This document shows positions 35,894 to 47,096 of a stretch of DNA of 64,000 bases, in pieces (the first letter of the stretch is position 1; each line of letters starts with the position of its first letter). Source of the stretch: Timema cristinae (taxonomy: Eukaryota; Arthropoda; Insecta; Phasmatodea; Timematidae); assembly GCA_039000515.1 (NCBI GenBank), contig JBCFYV010011164.1:44633159-44697158 (forward strand). The letters are read 5' to 3'. The notes beneath the pieces were generated by a model. The model was not told the origin of the DNA and did no database searches. It saw only the letters and a list, made by a program, of their open reading frames with translations. The position numbers and the translations under genes are program-made.

Positions 35894-35985
35894 GTACAGT
35901 GTACAAATAAATACGTCCAGGAAAATTGTCACAATACCCCAAAGTAACAGTTATAAAATATTTAAGATACAGTACCACCTAAAGG
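35894..35985 (+). pseudogene. Continuation of the interrupted transposon-like ORF
   Basis: Host sequence after the target duplication continues the family in the same strand. Joining across the insertion places a DYIKAVV segment, equivalent to the family's P-A-D-Y-V motif, before the YSVQIN segment. Too degraded to extend further. Confidence 0.4.
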
Positions 35986-36097
35986 AACCCCTCAACACAA
36001 TTTGACCTTTGAGTCCGACGTGGAGAGTGTGATGATTACTTAATGTTGTGTTGCTCTCTCATTGGATGTTAGCTTTCCTTCTACCTTCCCCTGATTC

Positions 36098-36155
36098 AAA
36101 CGTGTTTATTCTTGTTCAAACCTGTTTATTCTGGTCGAAACTTGTTTGTTCCTGT
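36098..36155. repeat. Short tandem repeat, about 20 bp x 3
   Basis: Three diverged units of the type TTCAAACCTGTTTATTCTGG. The rest of 35990-36670 shows no gene. Confidence 0.5.
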
Positions 36156-36678
36156 CTCATTTTTTAAATGTGTGCTCATTTTTTTTTATGTCTGAGTAGG
36201 ATTCGGAAGAGCGTTGGATGTTATTTTATTTATTATCGTAGGATTAAGACGGCTGTTAGAGTTAATTTTTTATTTATTGGCTTGCCATCCATGGCGTTGG
36301 GTGCTCCTCCCTCGGCATCACTGACTAGGGAGGGAACATGCAGCACGAACCTCTCCTAACGACCGTTTAACGTAGAGTGTGAGAAATAGTTACCAGCCGT
36401 AAGACCCCTTTCACTTCCCCTCACTCCCCCTTCCCCCAGGCAATGGATTTTCCCCGCGTCGTCATCGCAATGTCACAACCCCTCTACCCACCCTGTTTCC
36501 CCGTTTATGTGGTAATTCGTTTTTTCCTGGTGATGTAACTAAAGAGCATTGACCCAACTATGATTATGCACAAACAGGGGCTTCCGAATACTCAGTTTGA
36601 ACCTCGACCTCCGCTGCTACAACTATATGGGGTTACACGCACCCTTTTCTGGCTAAACGTATATATATAAAAAATCAC

Positions 36679-36713
36679 CCCTACCGCACTATTATAATAA
36701 TAGTGCGGTAGGG
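36679..36713. other. Perfect 16-bp stem hairpin
   Basis: CCCTACCGCACTATTA (36679-36694) is followed after three bases (TAA) by its exact inverse TAATAGTGCGGTAGGG. There is no T-run or A/T tail typical of a terminator, and this is eukaryotic DNA, so the role is unknown. Confidence 0.8.
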
Positions 36714-36892
36714 ATGGTTAAGAAAGTGTTCCGGAGGGAGAACTACCAACAGTTTACACGGAAGGGGTTCGATTTCAACCTACCCCAGCAGAATTATATG
36801 AGCCTGACATTTAGACGGCGTACACACCGGGATTTGAACCTCAATATATTTCGCGGGGGGGCTAGCGCAGCTAATGTATGTTAGAAAGGTCA

Positions 36893-37110
36893 TCCAATCA
36901 GATACGTCCTACCGAGTGCACCCCCATTTGAGATAGTGAAGAAAAGGGTTTTGCTGGTCGACCAGATTTTCCTGGATCAGGTAGAATGAGTACCCGAATT
37001 TGCTTGGAGGGAGAAAATAATCTCAGAACGGGAATCAAACGTCGATCACTTTGTAATCGGCCGTCTAGTATAACACAATAGTGACGCCGTAGACCATGCA
37101 GCCATCGATG
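36893..37110 (-). repeat. SINE-3 copy
   Basis: Minus-strand head CGATGGCTGCATGGTCTACG, box-B-like TTTGATTCCCGTTC, body TTTTCTCCCTCCAAGCAAAT and CGGGTACTCATTCTACC. Confidence 0.55.
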
Positions 37111-37424
37111 CATGTTTACAAAAATTATTATAAAATTAATTTTTATTTATAAATTGTGATGGTGGATTGCTATTTAAGGATAAAGTGAAAAAAGAAACAA
37201 CCGTTTTATTCCTTTAGCCACTTATAACAACAGAAAAAAGTTTTATTTTAATATAATTTAATGTTCTCATCTATATTTTGTCGAAATAATATATAACTCT
37301 TACATTAATTCATAAATAATATTGAATTGAGTAACTTGAATTTATTTTAAAATTATTTAATGTTCTCAACTATATTTGACGAAATAATATATAACGACAT
37401 AAATTCATAAGTAATATCAGGGCT

Positions 37425-37725
37425 GAGGAAGATATAAAATGTACCTGCACTTGTGTGAATGCCGAGCGGGTAACTAGTAGCGATACGGTCAACCTGGATT
37501 CAATCCCCCCTACCTCACTGCTAATAGCCACGAAGTTAAGCTTATCGGTATTTAGATCCACGTCTTATTACCCGTCTGGGGCACAACCCACGGAGGATGA
37601 GTGAGAAAACCGACCTCAGTACACACGCACGACAAGGATTCGAACTACGCACATCGATATCCCCCGTCCTTGGCAGTCAAACTCAACATGAAATTAACAC
37701 GTTAGCTAACTACGCGATCGAGGCG
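37425..37725 (-). repeat. Two decayed SINE-3-like copies in tandem
   Basis: A body-like ATGTACCTGCACTTGTGTGA plus box-B region at 37440-37510, and a second unit with tail CACGTCTTATTACCCGTCTG at 37560 and box-B-like GGATTCGAACTACG near 37640. Both read on the minus strand. Confidence 0.45.
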
Positions 37726-37779
37726 TATATTATCGCTAATTTAATCAAATGATACCTTCCAACATCTTTACGTTGTTAA

Positions 37780-39120
37780 GTGCAGTCACATTTGGCCTGA
37801 GGGAGAGTGGAAAATCAGTCTCAATACACCCTACAGGGATTTGAACCCCTACGCCTCAGCAGGTATTAGAACTTCAACCTCACGCCCCACCGTCAGAGAG
37901 CCCAATCAGGAATTCAATCACAACCTCCACCCACTAATGGAAAGCCCCAACTAGAAGAATCTAATATTTAGACAGTGTGCCCCCTGGTGCAGGTATCTAG
38001 CTACTGATTATTAAAAAAACCTTTAAAAAAAAAGCATCCATATCATTACCGCACTTGCGTGGGAGTGGTCGGTATACTTTTAAACACTTTGAAACACTAT
38101 AATATTTTATTTTGATTTTAAAGCAGAGCGTCAAATTGACTGTTTCGATATAGGTACTCGGCGCTATATTTTAGGGCTAAAATAAGTTCTTCAGGTAAAG
38201 TGAGATGACTGGTGTTCGCGGGAAAGAGAGAGAGAGAGCAAGAGAGTATTGTTACTTTTAAATGTTACAAATTTAAAATATGTTCTATAATAGTTAAAGA
38301 ACGGCAAACTTATATTAGATCATATATCGCGTCCAACAGTGTACCCTCTCATGGATTTGATTCCAATTTGCTCTACCAAAAATAGATGAGCCTGACATTT
38401 AGACGGCGTAACCACCGTGATTCAAATGGTGGTATCTTTCACCGGGGTGGTAGATAAATGACGCCCTTACATCGCTCACCAGTCAGAGTTTAACGGTGCT
38501 GTGTGACCAGGCGAAATGTGTATTAGCATTTGCTCTGGTTTGAAATGTGAATTAATTAGCGTTTGTTACCCTCTAAGGGACTTTAAACCCTACCTCCTTA
38601 CGTCACAGGGCGAGATGTGTACTCACTTTTCCACGTCATTGACACCTGAACAGGGGGAAACGAACCCTCCAACACCATCTGGATATCTTTGCCCAAATGA
38701 GAGACAGAATAATAAAATTATTGGTTGTAGTGATGTACCATCATTTGCGCCGGTTTTAAATGTGAAAACATATTGGGTAGTCTAAAAATAAAATAACCGA
38801 ACCCGGGAACTTTGGTACAACAACAAATAATTATCATGCGCAATATAGGGTTTGAATTTATAAAAGTAACTAGCGTTTATTGACCTTGTAGGGATTTGAA
38901 CCCTCCTACCACCTCCCATCACAGGTCGTGATGTGTACCCACATTTGTGTGGCTGGAAAAATAAACACGAACGTAGAGGGTGGATAGCGGTCCTTCGTGG
39001 CATATCGGAGCCCCCTAGCCAGCAGTGGAGTACTACGTCCGTGCTCGCCGAAAGAGCTAGCACGATTGACGATATCAGTAAATCCTAGCCGCTTTACACG
39101 TATCGGGCAATCACCGATGC
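37780..39120. other. Cluster of fragmentary SINE heads, no gene
   Basis: Box-B-like GGATTTGAACCCC stretches at about 37850, 38895 and near 38655, and repeated GAGCCTGACATTTAGACGGC (38390; also 36800), mark a mosaic of decayed tRNA-derived elements. A GA-rich microsatellite lies at 38225-38250. The long minus-strand ORFs at 38782-39169 look like repeat by-products. Confidence 0.4.
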
Positions 39121-39136
39121 GGAAACAGATTATTGA

Positions 39137-39221
39137 CCAATAAGAAGCCACCACCTTTACATACAGCACACCCCGTTGAAGCGACTATAAATAGACCTTG
39201 AAATCATTACATTCGGTCATT
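39137..39221 (+). promoter_or_regulatory. Candidate RNA polymerase II promoter (CCAAT, TATA, initiator)
   Basis: CCAAT at 39137-39141, TATAAATA at 39186-39193 and an initiator-like GGTCATTA around 39215-39222, 30 bp after the TATA box. Spacing is that of a textbook core promoter, and an ATG with a short frame follows at 39254. Upstream sequence is GC-richer than the surroundings. Confidence 0.5.
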
Positions 39222-39253
39222 ATAATTAATAATTGAGGTGGATAAACATCATA

Positions 39254-39801
39254 ATGAGTTTCGACGCGCTAGAAAATTGGATAAGTTCAGGAATGTTTTA
39301 AAAGCGTTTTGTATATTTTAATTGTAATTATTTTGATTATTACGTCTTTGGAGTACAGAGGTATTTGATCTTTTGATAGACTGTCAAGAAGATGCACCCC
39401 CGATACCTGCAGCACCCGATAGTCTAGACCCTTTAGCACTTTTTTTTAGCGAGGACGAAATTTGCCTGGTGGATGGCGACTGGTCCATGGGTAATTAGCG
39501 TCCTGATATAGATTTATAGAATCGGCAGTGGTTTTTTCTCACGACAGTAATTAATATGTATTTATTTAATTTCAGATTAATGGGATCCATACGGGCTGGA
39601 CGCCGACCTGAGGGACCACGAGGCACCCGCAGTGGATTTAGCAGCTTGCATGCGGGCGCCACCCCTTGAAAGGAGTGAGGCGGAGACGGGCCCTGTACCA
39701 GAGCAGTTCCTAGAAGCGGTCGGTCCTCTCCCCTGCACAGCAGGCTTCAACCCCCAGGACTCTGCCACCAACTCTGCTATCAACAGTTTGCCTGATGTTT
39801 G
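39254..39801 (+). pseudogene. Short acidic, apparently spliced reading frame downstream of the promoter (unrecognised, may be broken)
   Basis: ATG at 39254 opens MSFDALENWI and stops soon unless spliced. An acceptor GGAGTACAG near 39350 opens VFDLLIDCQEDAPPIPAAPD and later FFSEDEICLVDGDWSM, ending at a donor ATGG|GTAATT near 39490. The next acceptor TTTAATTTCAG (ends 39575) continues in matching phase into WDPYGLDADLRDHEAPAVDL and a proline-rich end, stop at 39799-39801, but a TAA codon lies at once after that junction. So either the protein ends there or this is a nonsense-mutated gene. Composition is strongly acidic, like a disordered regulatory or transactivation segment. I do not recognise it. 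Confidence 0.35.
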
Positions 39802-40171
39802 AGGTGAATTGTACGCGATAGACCACCTGATATATAAGTTTATCATTTTTATCATTCTTTAGTTACCAAAGAACATATTTTAGGTCAGTCTACAAGTAAC
39901 AATACTATATAGCCACTAGGTTGGAAATAGACAGCTTATTACGCAAGATTTATCCACGTCCTCTCTTCCCACAAATCACCGTTGTTTCGCCGGCATACCA
40001 AAATCTTTTATCAGCTGACCGTTTCAAGTTTAACCAAAAGAATATTAGCTCTTATATTCATGCTATAGAAGGTTAATATCATTACAAACATTCAAATCCA
40101 AAGACAAGCGAGAGAAAATTATTATTGTCACTTTAGCAGCGTTTGCAATGTTTTGGATCAAACTCAACCGT

Positions 40172-40345
40172 CACCTTAGCGCACTTGATAGCATGTCTGT
40201 ATACTAAACTATTAGTCCTAGGTTCGATTCCCGACACAGCTAAACATGTTGGTCTGATAAATTAACAGTCAGTGGACCGGATTTGTGGATGTCGTGGTCT
40301 CTTAAGTTATTCGCATTTATGAATAAAAAAAGTGACTGAAGCGTT
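40172..40345 (+). repeat. SINE-2 copy, diverged
   Basis: CACCTTAGCGCACTTGATAG head, B box AGGTTCGATTCCCG and a body remnant with GTCAGTGGACCGGATTTG, matching SINE-2 in order. Confidence 0.55.
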
Positions 40346-40799
40346 AGGCTGTAAAATGTTGTGGATCTAAATTAAATTATAATACTCAATGAAAAAAATT
40401 GGTTTTATTTAATTCTAAAACAATATTATTTCTATCAATAAAAAACTTAATTCTGACCATTAAAAAGTAATTTCTAACATCATTATCAATGTTGCCAATT
40501 TGTGTTAGGGCATGTTTTCCTCAATACCTTATTTAAAGCTAGATTTTTCTTAAGTCATTAACGCGGTTGTGATAAACCTGGTTTCTTATCGGTTTAACAG
40601 ATGGCGTTGGCAGTCAATTTAAAGCCCAAGAAATGTTGCGCTCTACTGAGCGATTTTAAAGCGGGAATAATGTAGATATATTGTTTCAATGTGTCTTAAA
40701 TATACAGATATTTCTTACAGGCATACAAATATATATCTATTATACTCTACAGAACTCCTGATATTTCTCATAAGGGTCAAACGTGCCAAGTTTTGCGCT

Positions 40800-42087
40800 A
40801 CGTTATGATTGATGGAAATAAAACCGCCAAGAATATTTCAACTCTGATTTTGCAAAAATTAAGAAACGACAGAATTGATATTCAAAATAGTAGAGGACAA
40901 GCAAGGAACTTAATAGAAAAGCAGCATTTGTCACAAGTAAAAATCACACGCTAAATTTGGCGAGTATTTGTGCAGTTTCGGTTGCTGCAAATTCTGTTAA
41001 CTTTTTTTTTTGAACTGGGGAGAGTTGTTTCACGTTTTTTTCTTCCTTGACCCATCGCTGGGATATTCTGACTTCAGTCATTGGTCAAAGTGTCAAGCAC
41101 GTAGTAGAAACTCGATGGAGCGCAAGGGGGGAAGCTGTATTGTAATATATACCAGAAAATTGTAAGTGTGTTAGAACAGTTAACTTGTGATAAAGAAATT
41201 GCCAGGTAATTCTCTGGCGTGCTGCTTTGTGCGTTACAATTGTTTCCCTTTCTGTGCTTTCTTGGCCTTTGGAAATCCATCCTTTTAAAAATTAACTTCA
41301 CATAGGCCTACCTACGAACAAAAGGAGTGAACGTAAAGCAACGTGGTATGAAACTCGAGGCTTTGAAAGGTTTTTTTAAACTGAAAATAGGGACGAACTA
41401 GTTGACAATTCAATAACCTATGCCAAATAAATTTGTGATGATCTTGGGATAGCCATGGAGCGCCAACGTCGATATAGAAAGAAAAAACTGTTGGCTTGTG
41501 AAGAATCAGATGCTGTATTGGTATACGTAACTGAACTGAGTTGAGAAGAAAAATTTGTCTTCGCTGGACAGAGTGATCAATTAAGATTTCAACAGCTTCA
41601 TGTTCTTGCTGAGAAATATGTCTTTCTCCCTCCATCGAATCTTTTGAATGACAAATACGAGTAACAACTAAATAACTACCTGTACGATTACATTTATAAG
41701 GAAGAGTTCCTCTTTGATAGAAATAAAGACTTCAGAGTATCATTGTTGTTGCTGCTAAGCAAGACGAAACAGAGACGGGCAAGGAAGATCCCCTTGAACT
41801 TTTGCAATTTATTAAAAAATACAGACTTGGGAACTCATTTCCAAATATTGTAATACTTCTACGAGCTTTACTCGTAATCGCTGTTAGTGTTGTTGCCTGT
41901 GAACTGGATTTCTCTTAATTAAAATTGATCCGGAATTACTTAAGATACACAATGAGTACCACACGGTTAAGAAAAGTTCTCATACTCTTTATAGAATAGC
42001 AACTAATAAACAAAATAGACTTCAATAATATCATAGACAATTTTTCTAACGGCAAAGCCAGAAAAATATACCTTCGTAGAATGTTGT
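40800..42087 (+). pseudogene. hAT transposase pseudogene (ZMYM1-like type)
   Basis: Broken plus-strand frames match a hAT transposase of the type often named zinc finger MYM-type 1-like. In order: ILQKLRNDRIDIQNSRGQAR (helical lead with the R-G-Q motif), a FFELGRVVSRFF segment with a following RW-like/TDFSH region and an ARSRNSMERKG stretch, LFPFLCFLGLWKSIL, and finally the hAT dimerisation domain: FPNIVILLRALLVIAVSVVA, CELDFS, a stop, LKLIRNYLRYTMSTTRLRKV, and FNNIIDNFSNGKARKIYL with a stop at 42085-42087. Stops at the S-K-L-K position and at least two frameshifts show it is dead. The conserved W/RSF residues are partly lost. Confidence 0.7.
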
Positions 42088-42219
42088 AATTAAATTGTTC
42101 ACTTCAAAAATAAACAAGGTGTCTTCCCCCACCCCCTCCACCCTATACGTCGATTTGACTTTTTGTCGAAGTTTGTTGTGTAGACCTATTGAAAGGGCGG
42201 CAAACCCGGGGACCGGCAC

Positions 42220-42239
42220 AAACTCTAGCTACGCCACTG
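42220..42239. mobile_element. Right terminal repeat of a transposon, probably of the hAT pseudogene
   Basis: CTCTAGCTACGCCACTG on the plus strand, whose inverse CAGTGGCGTAGCTAGAG is a common hAT-type terminus. It lies 130 bp after the transposase pseudogene stop. No matching left end was found, so the element limits on the left are unknown. Confidence 0.45.
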
Positions 42240-42849
42240 GTTGTACGTATTTCGCAAGCTCTTTACTTTCTGCCTTTCGTCGGCATGCGTGAAACCTTCA
42301 ATATTAATTTCACTGGCAATATTTTCAAGAGCAGCTTGACGCATCTGATTATTCTTATAACTAGTATTTGTGGTGTCCCACAAGCACATAATGGTCTCGG
42401 TAAAGTTATACAAACCTTACGGTGACACCTTCTTACAATTTTTACCATTGTAAATAACAATTTCATCAATTTAAACAAGAAGAAGAAAAAGGGCAGGATA
42501 TATAAAAATGTCTAACTAAAAACATACCCGTACAAAATGACACGTTTACCGTCCGACTAGCTAGACTTCACTATACTGACAAATAAATGTTTACTTTGGG
42601 CTAGTTCAGAGGGTAGTTTAGGGGACAGTGAGAAATGCAGAGGGTGGGGGAAGGTCAATGGTAAGTAACTAGCTTGGGAAACTATTCACTTTCCTGTCCT
42701 CATTGCTGGTACAAGAACTTGTAATAGTACTTTCTATTGCGGTTTACACCTGAATAGTAGTAGCTGCTTTGCCATTTAGTGGCACAAGTATCTAACCCAT
42801 TTACTATAATTTACTAAATTAATGTAAACGCCGCCTAAGTAATCCGGTA

Positions 42850-43020
42850 AAAAATAAGGAAGATATGATTTAGAAGAAATGTACCTATATTTGGGTGAGG
42901 TGAGAATGGTAAACCATTTTGGAAAAAAATATCCTTAGTGCACCCGACAAGAATTCGAACCATAGCCTCCTCGTAGCCAACAAACCATACGAGCTTGACG
43001 TTTAGTACGCGTGCACAGCA
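42850..43020 (-). repeat. SINE-3 copy
   Basis: Minus-strand B-box region GGTTCGAATTCTTGTCGGGT, body TGGTTTACCATTCTCACCTC and CAAATATAGGTACATTTCTT. Tail not preserved. Confidence 0.55.
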
Positions 43021-43309
43021 ATACACAAGCTATACAACTTTGTAGATTCGTTCTGTAATATTTATTAATAGAAACACCACGATAGCTACACGTGACCTTT
43101 TCCACATTACACTTTCTATCAAACTGATGGTTAAGTGCAGCTACTATAGCAAATTAAAAATAGGAAGTTGCGTTTCTTCAGCGGAAGTGGCGTAATGGGC
43201 GGAAACTATGACACCTGACCTCTCTTTGACAAGGAGATTATAAACAATCACTATGAAAAATCATCTAATTTGTTAGGATGTTACGAAAGCCATTGCGAGT
43301 TAAGGTGGA

Positions 43310-44034
43310 ATGGAAATGAATTTAAGTTAAAGACTAATGTAGAATGAAGGTGAGTGCGGGTTATTGTGGGTTAGAAATGAATGTGAGTTAAGGTGGGATG
43401 GAAGTGAATGTGAGTTAAGGCGGGATGGAAGTGAATGAGAGTTAAGGTGGGATAGAAGTGAAAGAGAGTTAAGGTGGGATAGAGGTGAATGAGAGTTAAG
43501 GTGGAATGGAAATGAATGAAAGTTAAGGCGGGATGGAAGTGAATGTGAGTTAAGGTGGAATGGAAGTGAATGTAAGTTAAGGCTGGATGGAAGTGAATGC
43601 TTGTTATGGTGGAATGGAAGTGAATGCAAGTTAAATACTAATGTAGAATGGAAGTGAATTTGAGTTAAGGTGGGATGGAAGTGAATGTGAGTTAAGGTGA
43701 GATGGAAGTGAATGAGAGTTAAGGTGGGATGGAAGTGAATGAGAGTTAAGGTGGGATAGAAGTGAATGAGAGTTAAGGTGGGATAGAAGTGAATAAGAGT
43801 TAAGGTGGGATGGAAGTGAATGAGAGTTAAGGTAGAATGGAAATGAATGAGAGTTAAGGCGGGATGGAAGTGAATGTGAGTTAAGGTGGAATGGGAGTAA
43901 ATGAGAGTTAAGGTGGGATGGAAGTGAATGTGAGTTAAGGTGGAATGGAAGTGAATGTGAGTTAAGGTGGAATGGAAGTGAATGTAAGTTAAGGCGGGAT
44001 GGAAGTGAATTCTTGTTATGGTGGAATGGAAGTG
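43310..44034. repeat. 27-bp minisatellite, left part
   Basis: Units of 27 bp (ATGGAAGTGAATGTGAGTTA then AGGTGGG) with frequent substitutions. As 27 is divisible by three, a minus-strand frame stays open and gives nine-residue repeats H-S-L-P-S-H-L-N-S, but no start, splice site or similarity supports a gene. Interrupted by a SINE at 44035. Confidence 0.8.
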
Positions 44035-44324
44035 TTATTATTATTATTATTATTATTATGCACCGCGTCTTACTACCCGTTCGGGTTATACGCACTTACG
44101 CTAATGTGTAATGGTAGGGTGATTGTGAGATGAAATGAAGGACCTACAGTTTAACGTGGAATCCGAACCACGGTGGCGACCTGGCATTCCACACATTCAC
44201 AAGATATCTTGTCAGAGGTGTAGGAAGGGTTTGGAAATCAGATAAATCTGTGCCGGGACCGAGGATCGAACCCCGGCCGCCAGCATAGAAGTCTGACACC
44301 TTACCCCTAGACCACCAGGTCACC
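44035..44324 (-). mobile_element. SINE-1 copy inserted into the minisatellite
   Basis: Full-length SINE-1 on the minus strand: head GGTGACCTGGTGGTCTAGGG, B box GGGGTTCGATCCTC, body and tail, then (ATT)n at the left. GAATGGAAGTG occurs on both sides and fits an 11-bp target duplication, although the repeat itself makes this ambiguous. The insertion is younger than the minisatellite. Confidence 0.85.
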
Positions 44325-44505
44325 TGAATGGAAGTGAATGCAAGTTAAAGACTAATGTAGAATGGAAGTGAATGTGAGTTAAGGTGGGATAGAAGTGAAT
44401 GAGAGTTAAGGTGGGATGGAAATGAACGAGAGTTAAGGTGGGATGGAAGTGAATGAGAGTTAAGGCGGGATGGAAATAAATGTGAGTTAAGGTGGGATGG
44501 GAGTG
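44325..44505. repeat. 27-bp minisatellite, right part
   Basis: Continuation of the array after the SINE with the same 27-bp period, about six more units, ending near 44505. Confidence 0.75.
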
Positions 44506-44574
44506 AGCTAGACGTCATTGTCAGCCACAGATAAGCTTAGTTATTTAAGTTTTAGGCTTAATCTTGCAGAACAC

Positions 44575-44815
44575 GAGCTCAGGACCCGATGTCTGTGAGT
44601 TCAAACCCAAGCGAGGTCAACAGATTTTTCTTGAGCAATACAAATCCGTATCATAACTTTCTTTGGACGGAAAGTAAAGCCGTTGGTTTTTATGTTAATT
44701 ATGGCATGTAAGGGAACCCTTTCAAGATTGCTAATAAAATTTCTCATCTGCTGATATAATCAGTCGGTTCAGAAAGTGTATGTTAAATACCTCAAATAAA
44801 TAAACGCTATTTTTA
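44575..44815 (+). repeat. tRNA-derived SINE (family 4), copy 2
   Basis: B box GTGAGTTCAAACCCAAGC and body GACGGAAAGTAAAGCCGTTG with the same order as 10150-10395. Confidence 0.6.
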
Positions 44816-44819
44816 GTAA

Positions 44820-46510
44820 AAAATAACGTCAATTTAGTATCTTTGTATTGGCAAAAGAAATTGAGGAAATAAACAATACTCACCTATTTTTTCAGATAAT
44901 TCTTTTTTTACAGATCCTATTAAGAATAATTATTTGTTCTTAAAGTGGACCTTCTCTGAAGAGTTTTCAATGTGCAATTAAATGTGACCAAGTATATCAG
45001 TCCCAACTAGTGTATTTATACATCTTTGATATAAAAGAAAACCAGGTAGCAATGTATGTTGGTTTCATAAGGTCCGTGGCCTGCACAAAGTCATGGATCG
45101 GGCCATATATTTGAAATGCCAGATCTACGTAATTCAATAAAAATGTGTTGCGGATTGAATAACCAGTTGGTTTTGTCTTCTATATAAGATTACTACTTTA
45201 AGGGGTGTTCAAGCTTTGCTTATTTTTGCTGAGAAGCGGGTTGGAGGCTGAACACTTATTGCATAAGACAACAAAATACAGAGGAAAGGATGGCGCACCA
45301 CAATGAACACATAATTAAAAGTGACGAGACATGGATTGGTCATCAGATCAGAAGTGATCAAGAGTTTTTTTTATAACTATAATAATTCATGTATTCATTA
45401 ATAATACTTTTTAAAAAAAATTCAATGAAATGTAAATAATTTAAAAAAAAATATTTGATTGATTTTTAATTCCTATTTAGTACAATAAGTTAATTCATTT
45501 AAAAACAGTTTATTGTGAATTACTTCTTACCATTAATTTACACCTCTACAGTAATAACTACCAGTGATTTATAAATTGTAAAAAAAAAAAAATTATTGCT
45601 GTAAACAGACTACATAAAAAAAAGGTGACAAATATAATGTAAGCAAGAGGTGGGGGAGGGGCGTTTGCTTATTTTTGTTTACAAAGCGGGGAGTGGATCC
45701 AAAATGGCCAAATATGTGCTTCTGTAATACTTGAATGTCCCCCTTTGTAGTATGTTTGCTGGTTTTTACTCCGGAAACTATAAACAACTTTCCCTTAGTT
45801 TAGTGTTGTATATTCGCCTCAAGTCTACAGGTGCAGATTGCGGTGTAAAGCTGATTCAAGTTGAGTTCACCATTTAAAACTTGATAAAGAAAGTCATATG
45901 CAATCTTTATAATTCAGTTGTTTACAATTGAAACTTAATGTGATATGTATAGTCAATCATATATGTTCCTAGCATAGTCCTCTATCTTCATTTTAAACGT
46001 GCAATTTTATTCACATGAAATGTAATAAAAAAGTTGGTAAATGGCTGATCTTTTTGATACATTTGTCCAACAATTGCCTAGTAATATCCTGTAAACATTA
46101 TTATCTACTGTAGCAATATAGAGGAAGTGTTCAACACAAGAAAAACACAATTCCTTTGAAACAATGCAACAACATTTAAATATTATTCCACCTTTTTGAT
46201 AGAAGATTTAAAAAAAAAAAAAAAATCCAAGTTAAATTGGTGATTAATAAAGTAAAGTATAAAGCTAGAGTAAATATATAAACAACACTAGTAATATGTT
46301 CCAGGATAGCAATGATGAAGATAGCGCTGGTAGTACTGGAAGTGAAACTGATTCAGGGCGGGATACAACCCTAGAGGAAACAGTCTTGGTATGGAGATAA
46401 ACCAGTACCCTTCAAAGGAAAGAATAATGATCTTGAAGGAACATCTTTATCACAATGCTCTCCTTTCTTTTTCTTTCTCGTCTGGAGTGTTGAAGTTCCT
46501 TTAGACCAGC
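44820..46510. other. No recognisable gene
   Basis: AT-rich. A 34-codon frame starting MFQDSNDEDSAGSTGSETDS at 46296-46400 is acidic and serine-rich and could be a relic of a transposon N-terminus, but nothing supports expression. A DETW-containing stretch near 45330 is too short to call mariner. Confidence 0.3.
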
Positions 46511-46513
46511 TTG

Positions 46514-46855
46514 TGTAATGTAATTGATCTGCCCCTGAAAAATATGTGAAAGCATTGACAATAATATCATCTTAATTTTATAAGCATATCTTATTTCATT
46601 TAAATTATGTAGTATATTAAATGGCGCTTAAAGCACTTCTTCTTCTAAAAAGGCAAAAGCCAGTGATCAGTGACGTCACGCACGTGACGTTAGTAAAGTC
46701 ATGTTGACAATATAATATTTCAAATAATAACTTCCTCTTCTCGAAGGTTCGAAAAGAGATTTTAAAAGGTAATTTGAGTCAGTTTCCGGCTCTCGAAGCT
46801 TCTAGTAACACAGAGATGTTTTTGTCTTGTATTTTGTTTTTCTAAACTAAATCTT
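46514..46855 (+). mobile_element. LTR of a retrotransposon (copy B)
   Basis: Starts TGTAATGTAATTGATCTGCC and is homologous along its length to the minus-strand LTR at 26477-26826, in the opposite orientation. It keeps the paired sites TGACGTCA and CACGTG (46670-46690). Homology stops around TCTAAACTAAATCTT, about 240 bp before the first primer-site-like repeat, so a later insertion or rearrangement separates LTR and leader. No 3' LTR was found downstream of the UNC93-like copy. Confidence 0.75.
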
Positions 46856-47096
46856 CTCGAAGCTTCCATGAGCAATGGATATGTATGAAGGATGGTGCAA
46901 TGTAAGGGCAGTTGGTGTCCAGTACTGCTTTGAACCTCACTTGGGCACTTGGCGTCCAGCAACACCTGTCTGCGCTCATACAATAGGCCGCGTATATATT
47001 TCAACGACATGATCTATTTTCTCTTTAAATAAACAGAGATTCAGAAATAAAAAACATGTCAAAATAATAAGTGTGTATTATTAATTATAATTCTTT

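Noticed and set aside
39577..39855. 92-codon minus-strand ORF
   Set aside because: It is the complement of the GC-rich plus-strand frame at 39581-39801, which has the better splice context.
42095..42478. Overlapping ORFs on both strands after the hAT pseudogene
   Set aside because: Mutually overlapping frames without motifs; the region contains the transposon terminus instead.
45290..45370. Mariner transposase fragment (SDETW near 45330)
   Set aside because: Too short, and no catalytic motif or terminal repeats nearby.
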